From: Streptococcus oralis
Lineage (GTDB): Bacteria; Bacillota; Bacilli; Lactobacillales; Streptococcaceae
Length of the DNA stretch: 5,515 bases
NCBI GenBank assembly: GCA_905370255.1
Contig: CAJPKC010000093.1
Location: 1-5,515, forward strand
Reading direction: 5' to 3'
The notes under the pieces are model-generated. The model ran no database searches. It saw only the letters and a list, made by a program, of their open reading frames with translations, and was not told the DNA's origin. Position 1 is the first letter of the stretch; every line of letters starts with the position of its first letter. The position numbers and the translations under genes were made by a program. This document shows, one piece after another, positions 1 through 5,515 of the stretch.

Positions 1-531
<531 letters not shown>

Positions 532-550
532 TTTTTGAGAATAAAAATAG

Positions 551-583
551 AAGGCGAGTTGGGGGGTACCTAACCCGCTTTTT
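551..583 (+). terminator. Hairpin with U-tract after ilvC (terminator or attenuator)
   Basis: The left arm at 551-561 (AAGGCGAGTTG) pairs with the right arm at 571-581 (TAACCCGCTTT). There is one A/C mismatch (557 with 575) and two G-U pairs, around a 9-base loop, and the right arm runs into TTTTT at 579-583. This has the form of an intrinsic terminator 20 bp after the ilvC stop. The mismatch and wobbles suggest an imperfect, leaky one. Because I see no promoter between it and ilvA, partial read-through is the simplest way to express ilvA with ilvC (inference). Confidence 0.7.
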
Positions 584-599
584 ATCTTGAAAAAGAATC

Positions 600-605
600 A
601 AGGAG
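600..605 (+). promoter_or_regulatory. Ribosome binding site of ilvA
   Basis: AAGGAG ends six bases before the ATG at 612. It is a near-consensus Shine-Dalgarno sequence at good spacing and fixes the ilvA start. Confidence 0.85.
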
Positions 606-611
606 AAGATT

Positions 612-1862
612 ATGCTTAGTGCAAAAGATGTGGTGAAGGCCCACAAGGTTCTGAGTGGTTTCGTAGCCAATACACCACTTGACTACGATCATTATTTATC
701 AGAAAAATACGGAGCTAAAATTTATCTCAAAAAAGAAAATGCTCAACGAGTTCGATCGTTTAAGATTCGAGGAGCTTATTATGCCATCTCACAATTGACT
801 AAGGAAGAACGTGAGCGTGGAGTTGTCTGTGCGTCAGCGGGAAATCACGCTCAAGGTGTTGCCTACACTTGTAATGAGATGAAGATTCCTGCAACAATCT
901 TTATGCCAATTACAACGCCTCAACAGAAAATTGGTCAGGTTCGTTTTTTTGGTGGAGATTTTGTAACTATCAAATTGGTAGGAGATACCTTTGATGCATC
1001 TGCCAAGGCTGCTCAAGAGTTTACAGTCGCTGAAAATCGTACCTTTATCGATCCTTTCGATGATCCTTATGTTCAAGCAGGACAAGGAACAGTAGCTTAT
1101 GAAATTTTAGAAGAAGCGCGAAAAGAATCCATTGATTTTGATACTGTCTTGGTGCCTGTAGGAGGTGGAGGACTCATTGCAGGAGTTTCTACTTATATAA
1201 AGGAAACGAATCCGGATATTGAAGTTCTAGGTGTAGAAGCCAACGGAGCTCGTTCCATGAAGGCAGCATTTGAGGCTGGAGGTCCGGTTAAACTTAAAGA
1301 AATTGATAAGTTTGCAGACGGGATTGCTGTGCAGAAGGTTGGACAATTGACCTATGAAGCAACCCGTAAAAATGTTGAAACGCTTATCGGAGTGGACGAA
1401 GGCTTAATCTCTGAGACCTTGATAGATCTATACTCTAAACAGGGGATTGTTGCTGAGCCTGCCGGTGCTGCTAGTGTGGCGGCCTTGGAAGTACTGTCAG
1501 ATTATATAAAAGGAAAGACTATTTGTTGTATCATCTCTGGAGGAAATAACGATATCAACCGTATGCCAGAGATGGAAGAGCGTGCCTTGATTTATGATGG
1601 CATCAAGCATTACTTTGTGGTAAACTTCCCACAACGTCCAGGGGCTCTTCGAGAATTTGTAAATGATATCTTGGGGCCAAATGATGATATCACTCGTTTT
1701 GAGTATATTAAACGTGCCAGCAAGGGAACAGGACCAGTCTTAATCGGGATTGCTCTTGCTAACAAGCATGATTATGCGGGCTTGATTCACCGAATGGAGA
1801 AATTTGATCCGTCTTATATTAACTTGAATGGGAATGAAACTCTATATAATATGCTTGTTTAA
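612..1862 (+). CDS. ilvA: Threonine dehydratase (threonine deaminase), biosynthetic, short form
   Basis: PLP enzyme that deaminates L-threonine to 2-oxobutyrate and ammonia, the committed step of isoleucine synthesis. The 416-residue protein has a fold-type II PLP domain over about residues 1-320. The Schiff-base lysine is K51 in RSFKIRGA. The substrate loop is SAGNHAQG (75-82), and the PLP-phosphate loop is the tetraglycine at 184-187 in VPVGGGGLIAG. SGGNN lies near the end of the domain. An ACT-like regulatory domain (about 333-416, from HYFVVNFPQRPGALREF) completes it. One such domain and this length match the Gram-positive short form (B. subtilis type) and not the roughly 514-residue E. 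coli enzyme with two; the domain suggests allosteric control by branched-chain amino acids. The start is set by AAGGAG six bases upstream. It lies downstream of ilvC, separated by a hairpin and with no clear promoter, so co-transcription by read-through is likely. No GC-rich terminator follows; the gene may read into the SPFH gene. A catabolic (TdcB-type) role is less likely given the ACT-like domain and ilvC context. Confidence 0.96.
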   Translation: MLSAKDVVKAHKVLSGFVANTPLDYDHYLSEKYGAKIYLKKENAQRVRSFKIRGAYYAISQLTKEERERGVVCASAGNHAQGVAYTCNEMKIPATIFMPITTPQQKIGQVRFFGGDFVTIKLVGDTFDASAKAAQEFTVAENRTFIDPFDDPYVQAGQGTVAYEILEEARKESIDFDTVLVPVGGGGLIAGVSTYIKETNPDIEVLGVEANGARSMKAAFEAGGPVKLKEIDKFADGIAVQKVGQLTYEATRKNVETLIGVDEGLISETLIDLYSKQGIVAEPAGAASVAALEVLSDYIKGKTICCIISGGNNDINRMPEMEERALIYDGIKHYFVVNFPQRPGALREFVNDILGPNDDITRFEYIKRASKGTGPVLIGIALANKHDYAGLIHRMEKFDPSYINLNGNETLYNMLV

Positions 1863-1889
1863 TATCCTATAAAATTTTTATCATATCAT

Positions 1890-1918
1890 TTGCCTAACCT
1901 ATATATGAGTGCTATAAT
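1890..1918 (+). promoter_or_regulatory. Extended -10 promoter of the SPFH gene
   Basis: The -35 is TTGCCT at 1890-1895 and the -10 is TATAAT at 1913-1918, separated by 17 bp. TGC directly before the -10 makes it an extended -10 element, common in streptococci. Transcription should begin near 1924-1926, giving a leader of about 20 bases. The match to consensus at -10 is perfect. Confidence 0.85.
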
Positions 1919-1931
1919 GTAAGTGAAGAAA

Positions 1932-1938
1932 GGGGGAG
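1932..1938 (+). promoter_or_regulatory. Ribosome binding site of the SPFH gene, inside a possible small hairpin
   Basis: GGGGGAG ends six bases before the ATG at 1945. The segment GGGA (1934-1937) is followed by GAT and then TCCC (1941-1944), a perfect 4-bp stem with a 3-base loop. That stem would cover part of the Shine-Dalgarno sequence and end right at the start codon. It is short and probably weak. Confidence 0.75.
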
Positions 1939-1944
1939 ATTCCC

Positions 1945-2841
1945 ATGGTTTTACAAGTTTTACTTGTTCTAGTGATTCTAATGCTTATTGTAGGAGCTAT
2001 GTTAGTGAGCTCTGTTTATGTCGTTCGTCAACAGTCTGTTGCAATTATCGAACGATTTGGTAAGTATCAAAAGTTAAGTAATAGTGGTATTCATCTACGG
2101 GCACCATTTGGCATTGACAAAATTGCAGCTCGTGTGCAGCTACGCCTTTTACAAAGTGAGATCGTGGTTGAAACCAAAACCCAAGATAACGTTTTTGTGA
2201 CCATGAATGTCGCAACTCAATACCGTGTAAATGAGCAAAACGTTACAGATGCTTACTATAAATTGATGAGACCGGAAGCTCAAATTAAATCTTATATTGA
2301 AGATGCATTACGCTCATCTGTTCCTAGATTAACTTTGGATGAATTGTTTGAGAAAAAAGATGAAATTGCATTAGAAGTTCAAAAACAAGTAGCGGAAGAA
2401 ATGTCAACGTATGGGTATATTATCGTTAAGACGCTCATTACCAAAGTTGAGCCGGATGCAGAAGTCAAACAATCAATGAACGAAATTAATGCTGCCCAAC
2501 GTAAGAGAGTGGCAGCTCAAGAATTGGCTGAAGCAGATAAAATTAAGATCGTTACAGCGGCAGAAGCTGAGGCAGAAAAAGATCGCCTCCATGGTGTGGG
2601 GATCGCAGAGCAGCGGAAAGCAATTGTTGATGGACTTGCTGATTCTATTAAAGAGTTAAAAGGAGCCAATGTCGAATTAACTGAAGAACAAATTATGTCA
2701 ATCCTATTAACCAATCAGTATTTGGATACATTGAATAATTTTGCAGATAAACAAGGAAATAATACAATATTCTTGCCAGCAAATCCTAATGGAGTTGAAG
2801 ATATTCGAACCCATATATTATCAGCTTTGAAAGCTAAATAA
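1945..2841 (+). CDS. SPFH / Band 7 (stomatin-like) membrane protein, HIR-like
   Basis: 298 residues. One hydrophobic segment at about residues 3-26 (no charged residue before R28) anchors it in the membrane. The SPFH (Band 7) domain follows over about 26-200, opening with the hallmark VRQQSVAIIERFGKY and then GIHLRAPF. An alanine/glutamate-rich coiled-coil stretch (about 178-235, with AEAEAEKDR) is typical of the oligomerising part of the family. The tail LLTNQYLDTL (254-263) and FLPANPNG (276-283) resembles the C-terminus of HIR-type prohibitin-like proteins, so the gene looks full length. Family members form large ring or cage assemblies on membranes and are tied to membrane microdomains, protease control or stress; no specific function can be read here. 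It has its own extended -10 promoter and a strong RBS. No NfeD-type partner or protease gene is adjacent, unlike many bacterial stomatin operons. It sits between ilvA and a small HTH gene on the same strand, with no obvious GC-rich terminator after it. Confidence 0.93.
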   Translation: MVLQVLLVLVILMLIVGAMLVSSVYVVRQQSVAIIERFGKYQKLSNSGIHLRAPFGIDKIAARVQLRLLQSEIVVETKTQDNVFVTMNVATQYRVNEQNVTDAYYKLMRPEAQIKSYIEDALRSSVPRLTLDELFEKKDEIALEVQKQVAEEMSTYGYIIVKTLITKVEPDAEVKQSMNEINAAQRKRVAAQELAEADKIKIVTAAEAEAEKDRLHGVGIAEQRKAIVDGLADSIKELKGANVELTEEQIMSILLTNQYLDTLNNFADKQGNNTIFLPANPNGVEDIRTHILSALKAK

Positions 2842-2853
2842 TTATAATCTTAA

Positions 2854-2922
2854 CGCAATAACTTTATTAATATATGTGTTTCAATTGACAAATGCTATAA
2901 AAACATATAGAATGAAGTTGCG
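2854..2922. repeat. Imperfect inverted repeat spanning the promoter of the small HTH gene
   Basis: The left arm (2854-2877, starting CGCAA and ending TATATGT) is complementary to the right arm (2903-2922, starting ACATATA and ending TTGCG). Pairing falls in three blocks of 5, 7 and 7 bp: 2854-2858 with 2918-2922, 2862-2868 with 2911-2917 including one T-G wobble, and 2871-2877 with 2903-2909. Small bulges (2859-2861, and 2869-2870 against 2910) separate the blocks, and the central loop is 25 bases. No U-tract follows, so it is not a standard terminator. The -35 lies in the loop and the -10 lies in the right arm. The arms are AT-rich, so chance similarity cannot be excluded. Confidence 0.5.
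2885..2913 (+). promoter_or_regulatory. Sigma-70-type promoter of the small HTH gene
   Basis: A perfect TTGACA at 2885-2890 is followed after 17 bp by TAGAAT at 2908-2913 (5 of 6 to TATAAT). Transcription would start near 2919-2921, giving a leader of about 27 bases with AGGAG at 2936-2940, six bases before the ATG at 2947. No TG extension is present. Confidence 0.8.
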
Positions 2923-2946
2923 TAAAGAAAAAAATAGGAGAATAAC

Positions 2947-3162
2947 ATGGCTAAGTCTAACTTTGAAAAAGTAGAAGCAGTTGTTAGCTGGGTTCGTGAT
3001 AAGAAGATCACAGGGTATCGTATTTCTAAGGAAACGAATGCGCGTGAGATGTCTATCATTGCTTTGGCTCAAGGACGTGCAAAAGTTAAAAACATTTCCT
3101 TTGAAACAGCCCTCGGCTTAATTGATTTCTACAATAAAAATCATGAAAAATTTGAAGATTAG
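2947..3162 (+). CDS. Small helix-turn-helix (XRE-like) protein, function unknown
   Basis: 71 residues, charged and soluble, with no signal peptide or membrane segment. The order ITGYRISKETN (21-31), then a second helix REMSIIALAQGRAKV (33-47), then the ISFETALGLIDFY segment (50-62) follows the lambda-repressor/XRE layout. In that layout 'I-T-x-Y-x-I-S-K-x-T-G' is the first helix and turn, 'xTIxxIxxGK' the recognition helix, and 'xLxTAxKLxxYY' the closing helix. Here the usual turn glycine is N31 and the recognition helix is unusually hydrophobic (SIIALAQG), so DNA binding is plausible but not certain. The start is well set: AGGAG six bases upstream and its own TTGACA promoter. It is monocistronic, ending in TAG with a strong terminator 11 bp later. 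I recall a hypothetical protein of this size in this place in pneumococcal genomes (memory, not searched). Single-domain XRE proteins usually act as small repressors or antitoxins; no toxin gene is beside it. Confidence 0.8.
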   Translation: MAKSNFEKVEAVVSWVRDKKITGYRISKETNAREMSIIALAQGRAKVKNISFETALGLIDFYNKNHEKFED

Positions 3163-3173
3163 TCTTTGGATAT

Positions 3174-3209
3174 AGGCAGGTTCGAAAAGAATCTGCCTTT
3201 TAATTTTTT
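3174..3209 (+). terminator. Intrinsic terminator of the small HTH gene
   Basis: The stem is AGGCAGGTTC (3174-3183) paired with GAATCTGCCT (3189-3198), 10 bp with one G-U pair and a GAAAA loop. It is followed by T residues at 3198-3201 and a second run at 3204-3209. It lies 11 bp after the stop at 3162. Confidence 0.92.
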
Positions 3210-3216
3210 GGAATAT

Positions 3217-3243
3217 AAAAAAAGACTGCAATGGCAGTCTTTT
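3217..3243 (-). terminator. Bidirectional terminator at the convergent junction, mainly serving the ABC transporter
   Basis: AAAAGACTGC (3220-3229) pairs perfectly over 10 bp with GCAGTCTTTT (3234-3243) around the loop AATG. On the minus strand the stem runs into seven U residues (complement of 3217-3223), giving a strong terminator four bases past the ATPase gene's stop at 3247. On the plus strand it ends in TTTT and backs up the terminator just before it. Confidence 0.92.
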
Positions 3244-3246
3244 CTC

Positions 3247-3987
3247 TTATCGAAGATAGCGTTGTAAAAATTCTCTTGTACGTTCTTCTTTGGGATTAGT
3301 AAATAGATCTTCTGGTTTGCCTTCTTCTGCAATGACACCCTTATCCATAAAGATGACACGGTGTGATACATCGCGAGCAAATTCCATTTCGTGGGTTACG
3401 ACGATCATGGTCAAGCCTTCTTGAGCTAAATCTTGCATGATTTTGAGAACTTCACCGACCATTTCAGGGTCAAGGGCAGATGTTGGCTCATCAAAGAGAA
3501 TGGCATCAGGATTCATAGAAAGTGCACGAGCAATAGCGACACGCTGCTTTTGACCACCAGAGAGTTGTTTAGGTTTGGCTTGCCAGTAACGTTCTCCCAT
3601 GCCGACTTTTTCAAGGTTTTCTTTAGCAACTTTCTCTGCTTCTGAGCGGTCACGTTTGAGTACAGTTGTTTGGGCAACGATTGTATTTTCTAGCACGTTT
3701 AGATTTTCAAAAAGGTTGAAGGACTGGAAGACCATTCCTAGTTTTTCTCGATAGTGAGTGAGGTTATATCCTTTTTCGAGGACATTTTCACCGTGATAAA
3801 GGATTTCACCTTCAGTGGGTGTTTCAAGTAAGTTGATCGAACGTAGGAAGGTTGATTTACCACTACCGGAACTTCCAATGATAGAAATAACTTCTCCTTT
3901 ATGGATAGTAAGGGAAATATCTTTTAGGACCTCGTTTTGTCCATAGGATTTTTTGAGGTGTTTGATTTCAAGAATGGGTTGATTCAT
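3247..3987 (-). CDS. glnQ: Polar amino-acid ABC transporter ATP-binding protein (GlnQ family)
   Basis: Cytoplasmic ATPase of an amino-acid importer, 246 residues, the normal size for the family. All nucleotide-binding motifs are intact: A-loop Y15, Walker [10 protein letters not shown] (38-46), Q-loop Q88 (VFQSFNLF), signature LSGGQ (142-146), Walker B AILFDE (162-167), D-loop SALD (170-173) and switch H199. The FQSFNLF segment and the overall sequence match the GlnQ/HisP/ArtP branch that serves glutamine, glutamate, histidine and similar substrates. Its ATG overlaps the stop of the upstream permease gene by one base (TAATG at 3989-3985), with GGAGG at 4002-3998 inside that gene ten bases before the start, so translation is coupled. 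It is the last gene of its transcript. Substrate cannot be told from the ATPase; the glnQ symbol marks the family, and several paralogues are usual in streptococci. Confidence 0.95.
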   Translation of the reverse strand: MNQPILEIKHLKKSYGQNEVLKDISLTIHKGEVISIIGSSGSGKSTFLRSINLLETPTEGEILYHGENVLEKGYNLTHYREKLGMVFQSFNLFENLNVLENTIVAQTTVLKRDRSEAEKVAKENLEKVGMGERYWQAKPKQLSGGQKQRVAIARALSMNPDAILFDEPTSALDPEMVGEVLKIMQDLAQEGLTMIVVTHEMEFARDVSHRVIFMDKGVIAEEGKPEDLFTNPKEERTREFLQRYLR

Positions 3988-5515
3988 TATTTCAAATCCT
4001 CCGTTTGCATTTGGTTAGCACCTGTAGTGTAAGTATCCATATCCATCCGTTTTTCGATATAGCGTAGGATACGTGTTACTGTAAAGGTGAGGACAAAGTA
4101 GATAACTGCGATAATAGTAAAGGTTTGGAAGTACTGGTAAGTCTGTGTTGCTACTGTATTTCCTGAGAAGTAAAGTTCTACAACAGAGATAACATTCAAT
4201 ACAGAAGTATCCTTGATGTTGATGACGAATTCATTACCAGTAGCAGGTAGGATATTTCGAACTACCTGAGGTAAAACAATCTTACGCATGGTTTGATTAT
4301 GAGTCATGCCAAGTGCAGTAGCTGCTTCAAATTGTCCCTTGTCAACAGCTAGGATACCACCACGAACGATTTCGGTCATGTAGGCACCGGTATTGATAGA
4401 AACGATAAAGATTGCAGCGAGAGTACGGTCTAAGTTGATTCCAAAAGCCTGGGCAGTTCCATAGTAGATAACCATAGATTGTACAATCATAGGAGTTCCA
4501 CGGAAAATTTCAATATAGATATTGAGAATCCAACCAACTATATTTTGAATGACGTAGATAAATTGATTTTCAGATTGAGGCGCAGTACGGAAAACACCGA
4601 TAGCAAGACCAATAACGAGACCAACGATGGTACCGATAATTGAAATTAAAAGTGTGATTCCAGCACCACGCAAGAGTTGTTGCCAGTTTTCAGTTAGAAT
4701 TTTAGCAACTTGGCTAAAGAAATTACTGCTGTTTTCTTCAGTAGTTGTAGCTTCTACAGGTTGCTCTTTAATCATACGATCCATTAGGGCAACTTGTTCA
4801 TCTTTAGAGATGGTTTCGATGCTAGCATTGATTTGGCTGATACGTTCGTCATCCTTACGAAGACCGATAGCGATAGAGGTATCTTCTTCCCCAGTTTTAA
4901 AACCAGGTTCAGGCTGAATCATTTTGAACTTTGCATTTGCTGACTCAGCAGTTAGGGCTTCTGGTCGTTCAGAAACATAAGCGTCAATGACACCAGCTTC
5001 AAGAGCTTGACGCATTTGAGCGAAATCACCCATGGCAGTTTCTTTTTTAGCGCCTGGAATTTGAGAAATCAAGTCATAAAGGTAAACCCCTTGTTGAGAA
5101 GTGATTTTTGCATCTTTAAAATCATCTAGTGTTTTGGCGTTTGCATAGGCAGAATCTTTTTTGACTAAAAGTACTGGTTCACTGGTATAGTAACTGCTTG
5201 AGAAGGCAATTTCTTGCTTACGTTCAGCGGTTGGACTCATACCTGCAATAATCATATCAATCTTTCCAGAAGTCAGGGCTGGAACAAGTCCTTCCCATTT
5301 TGTTTTTACAATGAGTGGTTCTTTACCCAGATCTTTAGCGATTTTTTTTGCAATTTGAACATCGTAACCGTTAGCATATTGGTTTGTTCCATCAATCTTG
5401 ACAGCGCCGTTACTGTCGTCATCTTGAGTCCAGTTAAATGGTGCGTAAGCTGCTTCCATCCCGATGCGTAAATATTCATCGGCTTGGACCTGGCTAACTA
5501 GTCCTAGAGTAAGGG
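3987..5515 (-). CDS. Fused amino-acid-binding protein and permease of ABC importer (GlnPH type), 5' end outside window
   Basis: Fusion of an extracytoplasmic substrate-binding domain and the membrane permease of a polar amino-acid importer. The frame stays open to the window edge, so the first ATG visible (5459) is not the start; 508 residues are seen and probably only a few are missing. Numbering from the first full codon (5513), residues 1-11 are the end of a signal peptide, with VQA before D12 fitting a signal peptidase I site. The binding domain spans about 12-250 ([16 protein letters not shown], then PTAERK with carboxylate-binding R98). The linker, about 251-264, is rich in T, E, N and S. 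The permease (about 265-495) shows a first membrane segment at 284-308, FRGTPMIVQ at 337-345, and the EAA loop with E396 (FEAATALGM), which contacts the ATPase. A last membrane segment lies near 460-480. Two pocket positions differ from the E. coli glutamine-binding protein pattern (V143, E182). Such fusions dimerise, giving two binding domains per complex. It is coupled to the ATPase gene; its promoter lies outside the window. Glutamine is likely but unproven as substrate. Confidence 0.95.
   Translation of the reverse strand, partial: LTLGLVSQVQADEYLRIGMEAAYAPFNWTQDDDSNGAVKIDGTNQYANGYDVQIAKKIAKDLGKEPLIVKTKWEGLVPALTSGKIDMIIAGMSPTAERKQEIAFSSSYYTSEPVLLVKKDSAYANAKTLDDFKDAKITSQQGVYLYDLISQIPGAKKETAMGDFAQMRQALEAGVIDAYVSERPEALTAESANAKFKMIQPEPGFKTGEEDTSIAIGLRKDDERISQINASIETISKDEQVALMDRMIKEQPVEATTTEENSSNFFSQVAKILTENWQQLLRGAGITLLISIIGTIVGLVIGLAIGVFRTAPQSENQFIYVIQNIVGWILNIYIEIFRGTPMIVQSMVIYYGTAQAFGINLDRTLAAIFIVSINTGAYMTEIVRGGILAVDKGQFEAATALGMTHNQTMRKIVLPQVVRNILPATGNEFVINIKDTSVLNVISVVELYFSGNTVATQTYQYFQTFTIIAVIYFVLTFTVTRILRYIEKRMDMDTYTTGANQMQTEDLK

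Noticed and set aside
834..1085. Minus-strand open frame of 83 codons inside ilvA
   Set aside because: It lies wholly within the well-supported ilvA gene, has no recognisable domain or RBS, and reads as an antisense shadow.
1863..1886. Terminator after ilvA (TATAAAATTTTTATCATA)
   Set aside because: The self-complementary part is only A and T with an internal loop and no GC stem, so it is not a credible intrinsic terminator.
2517..3072. Two minus-strand open frames (2517-2714 and 2881-3072)
   Set aside because: They overlap the SPFH gene and the small HTH gene respectively on the opposite strand, with no family resemblance; the plus-strand genes have promoters and RBSs.
3159..3380. Minus-strand open frame of 73 codons across the convergent junction
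   Set aside because: It overlaps the ATPase gene in another frame and runs through both terminators; no protein family is recognisable.
3433..5471. Plus-strand open frames at 3433-3645, 4627-4917 and 5214-5471
   Set aside because: All lie antisense to the ABC transporter genes, whose motifs are complete; the translations are low-complexity or unremarkable and lack RBSs.

Overview
The window looks like a core chromosomal stretch from a low-GC Firmicute, most likely a Streptococcus of the mitis/pneumoniae group. Three things suggest this: the protein sequences, strong AGGAG-type ribosome binding sites with canonical and extended -10 promoters, and a gene order (ilvC, ilvA, small HTH protein, then a convergent glutamine-type ABC transporter with fused binding protein and permease) that I recall from pneumococcal genomes. 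The species assignment is from memory and was not searched.

Layout, left to right. (1) 1-531, plus strand: the 3' half of ilvC (ketol-acid reductoisomerase), with all metal/substrate-site residues of the knotted domain visible. (2) 532-611: a short gap holding a hairpin plus U-tract that resembles an intrinsic terminator or attenuator, with no convincing promoter behind it. (3) 612-1862: complete ilvA, the short Gram-positive form of threonine dehydratase with an ACT-like C-terminal domain. (4) 1863-1944: a good extended -10 promoter driving (5) 1945-2841, a complete membrane-anchored SPFH/Band 7 protein of the HIR-like type. (6) 2842-2946: a sigma-70-type promoter sitting inside an imperfect inverted repeat. 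(7) 2947-3162: a 71-residue HTH (XRE-like) protein followed by a strong terminator. (8) 3224-3243: a bidirectional terminator between convergent genes. (9) 3247-3987 and 3987 to beyond 5515, minus strand: a translationally coupled ATPase (glnQ-like) and substrate-binding-protein/permease fusion (glnPH-like), the latter cut by the right window edge.

How the genes fit together. IlvA deaminates threonine to 2-oxobutyrate, which feeds isoleucine synthesis through acetohydroxyacid synthase and IlvC, so ilvC-ilvA is an isoleucine/valine pathway unit. The minus-strand pair forms a complete polar amino-acid importer: two fused subunits plus two ATPases are expected per complex. The SPFH protein and small HTH protein each have their own promoter and no evident functional link to the pathway; they are the least explained part of the window.

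No rRNA, tRNA, CRISPR array, insertion sequence or phage gene was seen. I found no strong case for a wholly new system. The best leads are the orphan SPFH gene, the small HTH gene with its palindromic promoter, the ilvC-ilvA hairpin, and altered ligand-pocket residues in the importer's binding domain.
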